NCBI GenBank assembly: GCA_910579595.1
Contig: CAJTVM010000030.1
Span: 1-29,681, forward strand
Direction of reading: 5' to 3'
Length of the DNA stretch: 29,681 nt
Source: an uncultured Oscillospiraceae bacterium
GTDB lineage: Bacteria > Bacillota > Clostridia > Oscillospirales > Oscillospiraceae
Shown: piece after piece, positions 22,836-29,681 of the stretch
Layout: the number at the start of each line of letters is the position of its first letter
Position numbering within the stretch: position 1 is the stretch's first letter
Position numbers and translations under genes: made by a program
Notes under the pieces: generated by a model
Database searches by the model: none
What the model was told of the DNA's origin: nothing
What the model saw: only the letters and a program-made list of their open reading frames with translations

Positions 22836-22850
22836 GCAAGTCCAAGCACA

Positions 22851-22885
22851 AATAAAAAGCGGCCCGCCGGATTTCCGGCGGGCCG
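22851..22885 (-). terminator. Terminator of the rarA-DUF951-hisC operon
   Basis: A perfect 12-bp stem (22860-22871 with 22874-22885) is followed on the minus strand by CTTTTTATTT. It lies right after the hisC stop and separates it from the spoIIG operon. Confidence 0.9.
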
Positions 22886-22894
22886 TGGTTCCAT

Positions 22895-23950
22895 TCATAT
22901 CAATTCGTCCAGCGCTTTGACCAGCGCCTCCATCTCCTCATCGGTGCCAATACTGATGCGCAGCCAGTCCCGAATCTCCGGCTTGTCCCACCAGCGTACC
23001 AGAATGCCCTTATTCCGTAGACCGTCCAGCAGCTCCCGTCCGGTGTGCTTTGGATGGCTGACAAACACAAAATTTGTTTGGGAAGAAAGCACTGTAAAGC
23101 CTTTTCCCTTTAATGTCTTTTCTGCCCAGATTCGGGTGTCCATTATCCGGCGGCGGATGGACTGAAAGTATTCCTCGTCCTCAATAGCGGCCGCCGCCCC
23201 TGCCTGGGCCAAACGATCCACGGTATAGGAATTGATGGAGTCCCGTACGCACCGCATGGCAGAAATGAGGTTCTCGTTCCCCATAGCCCAGCCCACCCGA
23301 AGCCCTGCCAGGGCACGGGATTTCGATGCCGTCTGCACCACCAGCAGATTTGGGTAATGGTCGATGAGCTTCACCGCACTGTCCGCGCCAAAGTCGATGT
23401 ATGCCTCGTCTACAATAACCACCACGTCCGGGTTGGCGTTCAGCAGCTTCTCTACCGCCCCCAGCCCCACGGCAATTCCCGTGGGGGCGTTGGGATTGGC
23501 CAGCACCACGCCGCCATTTTTCCCGCACAGCAGGTCAATGGGGTCGGAAAAATCCGGATTCATGGGCACTTCCCTGCGCTTTAGGCCGAAAAAGTCAGTA
23601 TAAACAGGATAAAAGCTATAAGTGATTTTGGGGAACACCACTTCCCTGTCCGAATCGAAAAAAGCCTGAAACGCAAAGGCCAGAATCTCGTCTGACCCAT
23701 TTCCGCAGAACACCTGCCCCATGTCCAGCCCTTCCCGCTTGGCAATGGCAGCGCGCAGCTCCGTGCACTCCGGGTCGGGGTAAAGCCGCAGGGTATCCCC
23801 CGCCGCCGCACGGATGGCCTCAATAACCTTGTGCGAGGGCGGATAGGGGCACTCGTTGGTGTTCAACTTAATAAATTTCCGCTCCTTCGGCTGTTCGCCG
23901 GGGGTGTAGGGTACGATATTTTGTATTCGCCTGCTCCAATATTGGTTCAT
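22895..23950 (-). CDS. hisC: Histidinol-phosphate aminotransferase family protein
   Basis: This 351-aa PLP-dependent class I/II aminotransferase matches HisC in length and motifs: KLNTNECPYPPS, VFCGNGSDEILAFAFQAF, NPNAPTGIAVG, VVIVDEAYIDFG, and the PLP-lysine segment QTASKSRALAGLRVGWAMG. HisC converts imidazole-acetol phosphate and glutamate to histidinol phosphate; some homologues act on aromatic amino acids, and no other his gene is nearby to decide. ATG 23950 overlaps the DUF951 stop by 4 nt. Its SD GGGAGG is 10 nt upstream, inside a small GAGGG-CAAA-CCCTC hairpin. Confidence 0.93.
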   Translation of the reverse strand: MNQYWSRRIQNIVPYTPGEQPKERKFIKLNTNECPYPPSHKVIEAIRAAAGDTLRLYPDPECTELRAAIAKREGLDMGQVFCGNGSDEILAFAFQAFFDSDREVVFPKITYSFYPVYTDFFGLKRREVPMNPDFSDPIDLLCGKNGGVVLANPNAPTGIAVGLGAVEKLLNANPDVVVIVDEAYIDFGADSAVKLIDHYPNLLVVQTASKSRALAGLRVGWAMGNENLISAMRCVRDSINSYTVDRLAQAGAAAAIEDEEYFQSIRRRIMDTRIWAEKTLKGKGFTVLSSQTNFVFVSHPKHTGRELLDGLRNKGILVRWWDKPEIRDWLRISIGTDEEMEALVKALDELI

Positions 23951-24144
23951 GAGGGTTTGCCCTCCCGCTTTACTTTCTTGATGGATTTTTCCGCACGGCT
24001 CCGGGGCGTCATCACCTCGTGACCACAACCCAGGCATTTCAGCTTGAAGTCCATCCCCACCCGGAGCACTTTCCACTCCTTGCTGCCACAGGGATGGCCC
24101 TTTTTCAGCTCCAGCACATCGCCGACTTGTATATCCATGGGCAC
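23947..24144 (-). CDS. DUF951 family protein
   Basis: This small basic protein of 65 aa matches DUF951: MDIQVGDVLELKKGHPCGSKEWKVLRVGMDFKLKCLGCGHEVMTPRSRAEKSIKKVK. The HPCG and CLGC motifs give three cysteines, suggesting a metal- or nucleic-acid-binding fold, but no function is known to me. GTG 24144 has GGAGGG 8 nt upstream and starts 1 nt after the rarA stop; ATG 24138 (63 aa) is the alternative with a distant SD. It overlaps hisC by 4 nt. Confidence 0.9.
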   Translation of the reverse strand: MPMDIQVGDVLELKKGHPCGSKEWKVLRVGMDFKLKCLGCGHEVMTPRSRAEKSIKKVKREGKPS

Positions 24145-24145
24145 G

Positions 24146-25423
24146 TCACTCGCCCTCCTTTGCCGGACCCTTGATTTTATCCCAGTACGCTTTGGCTGTC
24201 TGCTCCGTCTTGTTGAGGCCATACTCATAGTACGCATGATCCTTGATCGCGTCGGGAAGATATTGTTGCGCCACCCAATGGCCGGGAAAACTGTGGGGAT
24301 AAAGGTAGCCCTGCTCCCGTTCAAAGCCCGCGCCATCGGCGTGGACGTTCTGCAAATGCCGGGGATAGTCCCCCGTCCGTCCGGCACGCACATCCGCCAT
24401 GGCTGCGTCGATGGCCATGAGCACGCTGTTGGACTTGGGAGCGGTGGCCAGCAAAATCACCGCCTGGGCCAAGGGCAGCCGCGCCTCAGGCAGACCTAAC
24501 TGCAGTGCGCTGTCCACGCAGGATTTCACGATAGACGCCGCCTGGGGGTAGGCCATGCCGATATCCTCGCTGGCCGAACACAGGATCCGCCGGATGGCCG
24601 TGAGCATATCCCCGGCCTCTAACAACCGGGCCAAGTAGTGGAGCGCCGCATCCGGGTCGGAACCCCGTAGGGACTTCATCAGCGCGGAGGCAATATCAAA
24701 GTGGTCATCCCCGTCCCTGTCGTAGCGCATGGCAGATCGCTGGGCTACCAGCTTGGCATCATCCAAGGTGATGGTGAGCACACCGTCCTGAATGCGGCTG
24801 GCGGTCATCAGCAGCTCCACGGCGTTGAGGGCCTTGCGCACATCCCCGCCGCAGGATGCGGCCAAGTGTTCCCGCACACCGGACTCGCAAACCGCCTCCA
24901 CCCCCAGCTCGGACGCCTGGAGGGAAATCCCCCGATCCACGGCAGGCATGATATCCTCCGCCGTAAGCATTTTGAACTCAAACACGGTAGAACGGGATAG
25001 GATAGCGTTAAAAATTGTGAAGTAAGGGTTCTCTGTTGTGGACGCAACAAGAGTGATCTTGCCGTTCTCGATAAACTCCAGCAAAGACTGCTGCTGCTTC
25101 TTATTAAAATACTGGATTTCGTCCAGATACAGCAAAACACCATTGGGGGCCAGCAGGGTACCCACCTGCTCCATCACGTCACGGATATCCGCCAGCGACG
25201 CGGTGGTAGCGTTGAGCCGCCGCAGGGTACGGCCGGAACGCTGGGCAATAATATTGGCCACGGTGGTTTTGCCCGTACCGGAGGGGCCGTAAAACACCAT
25301 GTTGGGGATTTTCCCACTGTCAATCACCCGGCGCAGCAGGCCGTCCTGGCCCAAAATATGTCCCTGCCCCAGAACCTCGTCCAGGCTTTGCGGGCGGATG
25401 CGGTCCGCCAGCGGCTGGTACAT
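24146..25423 (-). CDS. rarA: Replication-associated recombination protein A (AAA+ ATPase)
   Basis: This 425-aa AAA+ ATPase (RarA/MgsA, WRNIP1 relative) acts at stalled replication forks. Walker A is GPSGTGKTT (46-54) and Walker B is LLYLDEIQ (Asp101, Glu102). Other family blocks are PLADRIRPQSLDEVLGQGHILG at the N-terminus, STTENPYFTIFNAILSRS (sensor 1/arginine finger) and the C-terminal ASEDIGMAYPQA and QQYLPD. Length is usual. AAAGGGGGG lies 7 nt before ATG 25423. It heads the operon with DUF951 and hisC; its promoter (25461-25489) is in the remains of a phosphatase gene. Confidence 0.95.
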   Translation of the reverse strand: MYQPLADRIRPQSLDEVLGQGHILGQDGLLRRVIDSGKIPNMVFYGPSGTGKTTVANIIAQRSGRTLRRLNATTASLADIRDVMEQVGTLLAPNGVLLYLDEIQYFNKKQQQSLLEFIENGKITLVASTTENPYFTIFNAILSRSTVFEFKMLTAEDIMPAVDRGISLQASELGVEAVCESGVREHLAASCGGDVRKALNAVELLMTASRIQDGVLTITLDDAKLVAQRSAMRYDRDGDDHFDIASALMKSLRGSDPDAALHYLARLLEAGDMLTAIRRILCSASEDIGMAYPQAASIVKSCVDSALQLGLPEARLPLAQAVILLATAPKSNSVLMAIDAAMADVRAGRTGDYPRHLQNVHADGAGFEREQGYLYPHSFPGHWVAQQYLPDAIKDHAYYEYGLNKTEQTAKAYWDKIKGPAKEGE

Positions 25424-25460
25424 ATGCAGCCCCCCTTTCTTGCGTACAGCAGTACAGCAG

Positions 25461-25489
25461 ATTATATCACATTATACAGGCCGCCGCAA
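25461..25489 (-). promoter_or_regulatory. Probable sigma-A promoter of rarA
   Basis: On the minus strand TTGCGG (25484-25489), a 17-bp spacer and a perfect TATAAT (25461-25466). A second TATAAT (25471-25476) sits just upstream. Predicted start is about 30 nt before rarA. Confidence 0.6.
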
Positions 25490-25770
25490 GCCAAGTTCTC
25501 CTGCGGGAAACCGATACTCCACCACCTACCCGTTGTCCGGGTGGGGAATTTCCAGCACATACTGCATCAGCATCCCATGGCAACACACAATCACATGGTC
25601 AAGCCCCTTGTATTTTTCCAGCACCGCAAAAACCCTCTTTTCCATCTGATCTTCTGATCTTTCCCCTGTTCGGATAGGGTAAGCAGATTGAAGCCGCGCC
25701 CTTGGTAGATTTTAATACCCGCCTCCGAAAAGTCTGCCTGTCCATGCCGGACAAAATAAAATGTGGCCAT
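25472..25770 (-). pseudogene. Decayed histidine phosphatase gene
   Basis: The N-terminal frame (ATG 25770, SD GGAGGGAGG) reads MATFYFVRHGQADFSEAG and on to NLLTLSEQG, a clear phosphatase start with the RHG motif. It then runs out of register to a TGA at 25591. The +1-shifted frame continues with EKRVFAVLEKYKGLDHVIVC and CHGMLMQYVLEIPHPDNG, the C-terminal half with the second catalytic His. A TAG (25526-25528) interrupts it where Gln is expected, before VVEYRFP and a final TAA at 25472. The central roughly 90 residues of the family are missing. Deletion, frameshift and nonsense mutation make it non-functional. Confidence 0.82.
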
Positions 25771-25792
25771 GTCCTCCCTCCAAGCTTTCATG

Positions 25793-25836
25793 ATTTTAAG
25801 CAGACGCCCCGGCAAAACCCTGCCGGGGCGTCTGCT
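25793..25836 (-). terminator. Terminator after the LURP-one-related gene
   Basis: A perfect 16-bp stem (25799-25814 with 25821-25836) with a 6-nt loop. On the minus strand TTAAAATC follows, a weak tail on a very stable hairpin. It separates the LURP-one-related gene from the phosphatase pseudogene. Confidence 0.75.
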
Positions 25837-25870
25837 GTCCACTCCCTGCGCTGCCCTGGGCCGCAAGCCG

Positions 25871-26338
25871 TCAGCCTCGGGAGCACTTCTCCGCGTCGAT
25901 GGCCAGCGCCACCAGCAACACACCCAGCGCGTCCCTGGAGTCGGCTATATCCAGGATATACATATCCGTCCAGTGGAACAGCTCCTTGTAGATGGCAGCC
26001 ACCTGCCGCTGCCCGTCCCAGATGGTGTAGTCCCACTCCATCCACTTGCCGTCCACCCGCCAGCCGTTGAAGTCGATGTTGAACAGCGGCTTGAAAAAGG
26101 TGAACTCTTTTTTGATGCAGCCAATATAGTTATCTTTGATATAGATCTCAAACTGGGGCAGGAACGTGAAAATTTTCTCCTGCAAGGTGCCGATATGGTT
26201 CCCGCAGGCGTCCATAATATGCAAGCAATGGCCCCAACTCAGCCGGCCCTCCACCGTGAACACGGTGCTGCCCTCCTCGTCATAGATATCATAGCTGTCC
26301 AACCAGGAGAAAAAGCGCTGCTTAAAATTCAGTCTCAT
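25871..26338 (-). CDS. LURP-one-related (YxjI-like) protein
   Basis: This 155-aa protein resembles the LURP-one-related / YxjI family with a tubby-like beta-barrel fold: MRLNFKQRFFSWLDSYDIYDEEGSTVFTVEGRLSWGHCLHIMDACGNHIGTLQEKIFTFLPQFEIYI. Repeated strand patterns of the type 'xIyD..G..vf.V.g' are typical. The biochemical role of bacterial members is unknown. ATG 26338 has GAAGGAGGGG 5 nt upstream. It lies 14 nt after the GNAT gene and probably shares its transcript. Confidence 0.87.
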   Translation of the reverse strand: MRLNFKQRFFSWLDSYDIYDEEGSTVFTVEGRLSWGHCLHIMDACGNHIGTLQEKIFTFLPQFEIYIKDNYIGCIKKEFTFFKPLFNIDFNGWRVDGKWMEWDYTIWDGQRQVAAIYKELFHWTDMYILDIADSRDALGVLLVALAIDAEKCSRG

Positions 26339-26352
26339 CCCAACCCCTCCTT

Positions 26353-26844
26353 CTATCCCAGGCTTTTTATAAAAACCTCATCGTGATTCTTTGCCCTGCA
26401 CCCGGCCGCCTTCCTATAGCCGTGCCGCTCATAAAAGCGTCCGGCTGTGTCCGTTGTCAGGATGCTGGTGTAAATGCCGTGCTCCAGGAAATGCCGCTCC
26501 GCCAGGGCGAGCAGCCCCGATCCGTGTCCCTGGTTCCTGAACTCGTCCGCCACCCAGAACTCGCGGATCAAGCCGCAGGTCCCCTCAAAAAACCAACTGG
26601 AAAACCGGATGGGGATGAATTGGATGAAGCCGGCCGCGCCACCATCCGCCAACCTTCTGACATAGGCCGAATTTTTCTGGCCCTCGTTTTCCTCGTTCAT
26701 CTCCCGGAACAGCCCGTCCCAGTCCTTCACCGCAATCCCCAGTTCCCCAAAATACTGCTGGAACGCTCTTTGGAACAGCGGATCGGTAAAGTCCGAGATT
26801 AAGGCGTCGGTGTACTCCTTACGCATATCAGATTGTTTGACCAT
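26353..26844 (-). CDS. GNAT family N-acetyltransferase
   Basis: This 163-aa acetyltransferase has the GNAT core: GFIQFIPIRFSSWFFEGTCGLIREFWVADEFRNQGHGSGLLALAERHF, where RNQGHGSG is the acetyl-CoA loop, and the C-terminal FYERHGYRKAAG. Length is normal for a stand-alone domain. The acceptor substrate is unknown. ATG 26844 has GGAGG 9 nt upstream; ATG 26826 is an alternative. It follows glyA on the same strand by 109 nt, across a segment with repeats and competing hairpins. Confidence 0.9.
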   Translation of the reverse strand: MVKQSDMRKEYTDALISDFTDPLFQRAFQQYFGELGIAVKDWDGLFREMNEENEGQKNSAYVRRLADGGAAGFIQFIPIRFSSWFFEGTCGLIREFWVADEFRNQGHGSGLLALAERHFLEHGIYTSILTTDTAGRFYERHGYRKAAGCRAKNHDEVFIKSLG

Positions 26845-26953
26845 TTTTGTCTGCCTCCATTTTATATTGGAGGGTCAGAATCTGCGGGCCCTCCATACGC
26901 ATTTTATTTTCATTTTGGATCACCCTTTCTGTTCAAAATCTGCGGGAAGCAAC
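26845..26953 (-). repeat. glyA-GNAT spacer with direct repeats and competing SD pairings
   Basis: Two near-identical 14-mers, TCAGAATCTGCGGG (26875-26888) and TCAAAATCTGCGGG (26933-26946), lie 58 bp apart, each near a CATTTTAT stretch. On the minus-strand RNA, CCCTCCA (26868-26874) can pair either with the upstream TGGAGGG (26889-26895) or with the SD-containing TGGAGG (26854-26859) of the GNAT gene. No ordinary terminator follows glyA. Confidence 0.5.
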
Positions 26954-28204
26954 TCAGCGGTAAATGGGGTATTTTGCCGTCAGCTCCGCCACACCCGCGC
27001 GGATATCATCCGACTTGGCATCAAAGTCGGTAGCCGCCAGTGTAATATATTCCGCCACCCGGTCCATGTCCGCCTCCACGAAGCCGCGGCTGGTGACGGC
27101 GGGACTGCCCACCCGCAGCCCGCTGGTCTGGAAGGGGGAGCGGGGGTCGCCGGGCACCTTGTTCTTGTTGGCGGTGATGCGCACTTCGTCCAGCCGGCGC
27201 TCCAGCTCTTTGCCGGTGAGTTCGCCCATATCCCGCAGGTCAATGAGGGACAGATGGTTGTCCGTGCCGCCGGACACCAGCTTCATGCCACGCTTCACCA
27301 GGCCGTCGGCCAGGGCGGCGGAGTTCTTCACGACCTGCTGCTGGTAAGCCTTGAACTCGGGGGTGAGCGCCTCACCCAAGGCCACCGCCTTGGCGGCAAT
27401 GACGTGCATCAGCGGGCCGCCCTGGGAGCCGGGGAAGATGGCGGAGTTCAACTTCTTGGCCAGATCCTCGTCGTTGGTAAGCAGCAGCCCGCCCCGGGGC
27501 CCCCGGAGGGTTTTGTGGGTGGTGGTGGAGGTGACATGGGCATGGGGGATGGGAGACGGATGCAGGCCCGCCGCCACCAGTCCCGCGATGTGGGCCATGT
27601 CCACCCAGAGGTAGGCCCCCACCTCGTCGGCGATGGCGCGGAAGCGCTGGAAGTCGATGCCCCGGGGGTAGGCGGACGCCCCCGCGATGATCATTTTGGG
27701 CTTGCACTCTTTAGCGATGCGCTCCACCTCATCATAGTCGATGACGCCGGTCTTCTCGTTTACGCCGTAGGACACCATGTTAAAATATTTGCCGGAGTAG
27801 TTCACCGGGCTGCCGTGGGTCAGGTGCCCACCGTGGTCCAGGTTCATGCCCAGCACCGTGTCCCCGGGCTGGCACAGGGCCATGTAGACGGCGTAGTTGG
27901 CCTGGGCCCCGGAGTGGGGCTGGACGTTGGCGAATTGGGCTCCGAACAGCTTGCAGGCCCTATCAATGGCCAGGTTTTCCGCTATGTCCACGCACTGGCA
28001 GCCGCCGTAGTACCGCTTGCCGGGATACCCTTCCGCGTACTTATTGGTGAGTACGCTGCCCATGGCGGCAAGCACCGCCTCGCTCACGATGTTCTCCGAC
28101 GCGATCAGCTCTATGTTGTCGCACTGGCGCTGATACTCCGCGCGGATGGCCGCGCCTACCTCGGGGTCGTGCTGGGCTACGAAGTCGATATATTCCAAAA
28201 CCAT
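26954..28204 (-). CDS. glyA: Serine hydroxymethyltransferase
   Basis: This 416-aa PLP enzyme interconverts serine + tetrahydrofolate and glycine + 5,10-methylene-THF, the main source of one-carbon units. Family motifs are IELIASENIVSEAVLAAMGS, NKYAEGYPGKRYYGGC, QPHSGAQAN, and the PLP-lysine region TTTHKTLRGPRGG (Lys231). Length is typical. AAAGGCGG lies 8 nt before ATG 28204. A promoter at 28239-28267 is divergent from nth. Confidence 0.97.
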   Translation of the reverse strand: MVLEYIDFVAQHDPEVGAAIRAEYQRQCDNIELIASENIVSEAVLAAMGSVLTNKYAEGYPGKRYYGGCQCVDIAENLAIDRACKLFGAQFANVQPHSGAQANYAVYMALCQPGDTVLGMNLDHGGHLTHGSPVNYSGKYFNMVSYGVNEKTGVIDYDEVERIAKECKPKMIIAGASAYPRGIDFQRFRAIADEVGAYLWVDMAHIAGLVAAGLHPSPIPHAHVTSTTTHKTLRGPRGGLLLTNDEDLAKKLNSAIFPGSQGGPLMHVIAAKAVALGEALTPEFKAYQQQVVKNSAALADGLVKRGMKLVSGGTDNHLSLIDLRDMGELTGKELERRLDEVRITANKNKVPGDPRSPFQTSGLRVGSPAVTSRGFVEADMDRVAEYITLAATDFDAKSDDIRAGVAELTAKYPIYR

Positions 28205-28238
28205 TTTTGTTTCCGCCTTTCAAAATTTTGTCTCCTTT

Positions 28239-28267
28239 ATTATACATTGTTTTCCTCAAAAGCACAA
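28239..28267 (-). promoter_or_regulatory. Sigma-A promoter of glyA
   Basis: On the minus strand TTGTGC (28262-28267), a 17-bp spacer and a perfect TATAAT (28239-28244), start near 28232, with a leader under 30 nt and thus no riboswitch. Confidence 0.65.
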
Positions 28268-28291
28268 CTGTCACCAACTGAAAAAACAGTC

Positions 28292-28320
28292 TCGCTTTTT
28301 GACGGATTTTGTGTTATCCT
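28292..28320 (+). promoter_or_regulatory. Weak candidate promoter of nth
   Basis: TATCCT (28315-28320) with an upstream TG (extended -10) and a poor -35 TCGCTT 17 bp upstream. A TTGACG at 28299 is too close to serve this -10. Confidence 0.35.
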
Positions 28321-28339
28321 GTTCATTGAGGTGAGCTTG

Positions 28340-28987
28340 ATGGGAAAAGAAAATGTGACCGCCATTGTAAACGCGCTGAAGGAGCTATACCCGGACGGGA
28401 TCTGCTCCCTGCAATACAAAAAGGACTACGAGCTGCTGTTCGCCGTGCGGCTGTCCGCCCAGTGCACTGACGAGCGGGTGAATATGGTCACCCCCGCCCT
28501 GTTCCAGCGCTTCCCTACCCTGGAAAGCTTCGCGGAGGCGGATATGGAAGAAGTGGGCGAATACATCCATTCCTGCGGCTTCTTCCGTGCCAAAAGCAAG
28601 GATATGGTGCTGTGCGCACAAATGTTGCTCAGCGAATATGGCGGCAAGGTTCCCGACACCATGGAGGCCCTGCTCCGCCTGCCCGGCGTGGGCCGCAAGA
28701 CAGCCAACCTGATTTTAGGGGATGTGCACAACATCCCCGGCGTAGTGGTGGCGGACACCCACTGCATCCGTATCTCCGGGCGCATGGGCCTTACCGACGG
28801 CACCAAAGACCCAGGCAAGGTGGAACAGCAGCTCCGGGCCGTGCTGCCGCCGGAGGAATCCAACAACTTCTGCCACCGGCTGGTGCTCCACGGAAGGGCG
28901 GTGTGCACCGCCCGGAAAGCCAAGTGCGGGGAGTGCGTGTGCGCCCCATGGTGCAAATTTGCCCAGATGGAATTCAGCAAATTATAA
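28340..28987 (+). CDS. nth: Endonuclease III (DNA glycosylase/AP lyase)
   Basis: This 215-aa base-excision repair enzyme removes oxidised pyrimidines. The helix-hairpin-helix LPGVGRKTANLIL holds the catalytic Lys120; Asp139 lies in VADTH. The [4Fe-4S] ligands are Cys189, Cys196, Cys199 and Cys205 (C-x6-C-x2-C-x5-C), complete. GAGGTGAG (28328-28335) precedes ATG 28340. The reading frame stays open far upstream through the antisense of glyA, but that part is not protein-like. VanZ-family gene follows after 63 nt. Confidence 0.95.
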   Translation: MGKENVTAIVNALKELYPDGICSLQYKKDYELLFAVRLSAQCTDERVNMVTPALFQRFPTLESFAEADMEEVGEYIHSCGFFRAKSKDMVLCAQMLLSEYGGKVPDTMEALLRLPGVGRKTANLILGDVHNIPGVVVADTHCIRISGRMGLTDGTKDPGKVEQQLRAVLPPEESNNFCHRLVLHGRAVCTARKAKCGECVCAPWCKFAQMEFSKL

Positions 28988-29050
28988 TCCCATCTTCCCT
29001 TTTTCTTAAAAAACCTCTGGTATGCTTTGGGAAAATAGGAGGTATCCGCC

Positions 29051-29608
29051 ATGCTGTCCATGCTGTTTGACTACGCGCTTTCTTTTATCCAAAATAAGCT
29101 TCCTGCCATGCTGGCTGGAACAGCTGTATTTCTGCTCCTGCGGTTCCTGCTGTGCCGCGCTGGGCGGATCACCCGGCGCTCCCTGCCCCACGAGATTGGC
29201 TTGGCCCTGTTCGCGCTGTACCTCTGCGCGGTGCTGTCCCTGACCTTCCTCCCCTTCCGTTTTGCCCCGGACGCAGGCGCTTATACCTTCAATTCCACCT
29301 TATTGGAGATCGTCCAAGGCACCTATACCGCCGGAAATTGGGTGTGGGCCATGATGCTTGGCAATGTGCTCATGCTGATCCCCTTCGGATTTCTGGCCCC
29401 CCTGCTCTGGGAACGGCTGCGCGGGTGGCAGGTGCTCCCCGTTGGTCTGGGCTTCATCCTGGTCATTGAGCTGCTCCAACCCCTCACCGGGCGCAGCTTC
29501 GACATTGATGATATCCTGCTCAACTTCCTGGGCGTGCTGGCCGGGGCGCTGCTGTCCGCCCTGGTCCAGGCGGCGCTGCCGCGGCAGACCGCGGCGCTGC
29601 GCAAATAA
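29051..29608 (+). CDS. VanZ family membrane protein
   Basis: This 185-aa polytopic protein has about five membrane segments and the VanZ-type pattern: LALFALYLCAVLSLTFLPF, NVLMLIPFGFLAPLLWERL, VLPVGLGFILVIELLQPLTGRSFDIDDILLNFLGVLAGALL. The ELxQ...GRSFDIDDxLxNxxG block is the family signature. VanZ itself raises teicoplanin resistance, but most homologues are not linked to glycopeptide resistance, and no vanA/B/X genes are here. ATG 29051 has AGGAGG (29037-29042) 8 nt upstream. Confidence 0.92.
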   Translation: MLSMLFDYALSFIQNKLPAMLAGTAVFLLLRFLLCRAGRITRRSLPHEIGLALFALYLCAVLSLTFLPFRFAPDAGAYTFNSTLLEIVQGTYTAGNWVWAMMLGNVLMLIPFGFLAPLLWERLRGWQVLPVGLGFILVIELLQPLTGRSFDIDDILLNFLGVLAGALLSALVQAALPRQTAALRK

Positions 29609-29632
29609 GAACAAGCCCCGCCCCGGTCAAAC

Positions 29633-29681
29633 TGAACTGCACCCCATTTGTTAGACAGTGTGGTATACTATCTAACAAGTG
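29633..29681 (+). mobile_element. Possible left end of an IS3-type insertion sequence (cut by window edge)
   Basis: TGAACTGCACCCCATTTG (29633-29650) resembles terminal repeats of IS3-family elements of Firmicutes as I remember them, unchecked. TTGTTAGA (29648-29655) and TCTAACAA (29671-29678) form an 8-bp inverted repeat, with TATACT between them. It is AT-richer than the VanZ gene before it. No transposase codons are visible inside the window. Confidence 0.35.

Noticed and set aside
26810..28339. A long + strand open frame running into nth and covering all of glyA in antisense
   Set aside because: GlyA on the minus strand is unmistakable. The antisense translation is His/Gly/Val-rich without any domain, and nth has its own SD and ATG at 28340. 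High-GC codon bias keeps the antisense frame open.
29051..29608. VanZ-family gene as a glycopeptide-resistance determinant
   Set aside because: No vanH/A/X or vanR/S genes are present, and most VanZ-family proteins are unrelated to vancomycin or teicoplanin resistance.
1..29681. CRISPR arrays, tRNA genes, prophage or conjugative modules
   Set aside because: No spaced repeat series, cloverleaf sequence, integrase or phage structural gene was seen on either strand.

Overview
This window is chromosomal DNA of a GC-rich, endospore-forming Firmicute. The gene content (spoIIGA-sigE-sigG, clostridial pyrK/pyrD, DUF951, DUF4364, CmpB-like membrane protein, FolT under a THF riboswitch) and the high GC suggest an Oscillospiraceae-type gut clostridium; that assignment is inference. 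Consensus-like sigma-A promoters and strong Shine-Dalgarno (SD) sequences recur throughout.

Layout. 1-202: 3' part of the RNase P RNA gene and its terminator. 259-5950 (+): a pyrimidine operon pyrC-pyrF-pyrK-pyrD, followed by a histidine phosphatase/GNAT fusion and a small membrane-anchored protein. 5994-6377 (-): a lipoprotein. 6585-8738 (+): three genes for an Ig-like/carboxypeptidase-regulatory-like protein, a SpoIID-like protein with two peptidoglycan-binding domains, and a double peptidoglycan-binding protein, none with a signal peptide. 8828-10173 (+): DUF4364 and CmpB-like proteins. 10291-12480 (-): GH36 alpha-galactosidase, divergent from a DUF624/YesL-like gene. 13487-15420 (+): a MATE exporter-MarR operon with a palindromic operator over its start site. 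15421-17226 (+): an ABC-F ATPase behind a long attenuator-like leader. 17270-17848 (-): a peptidase E-like gene that seems to have lost about 30 internal residues.

17903-20272 (-): a folate-type ECF S component preceded by a THF riboswitch, then a sodium:alanine/glycine symporter whose start lies in a 13-bp hairpin. 20307-22769 (-): the sporulation cluster spoIIGA-sigE-sigG. 22895-25423 (-): rarA-DUF951-hisC. 25472-25770: a decayed histidine phosphatase. 25871-28204 (-): glyA, a GNAT gene and a LURP-one-related gene. 28340-29608 (+): nth and a VanZ-family gene. The last about 50 bases may be the left end of an IS3-type element.

Functionally, pyrF, pyrK, pyrD and pyrC cover several UMP-synthesis steps. 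SpoIIGA processes pro-sigma-E, and sigma-G follows in the forespore. FolT, a possible glycine transporter and GlyA all touch folate one-carbon metabolism. The most interesting regulatory DNA is the ABC-F leader, whose sequence reads as the end of a longer leader peptide and which holds competing terminator/antiterminator pairings, together with the THF riboswitch and its SD-sequestering helix. I found no CRISPR array, tRNA or complete mobile element.
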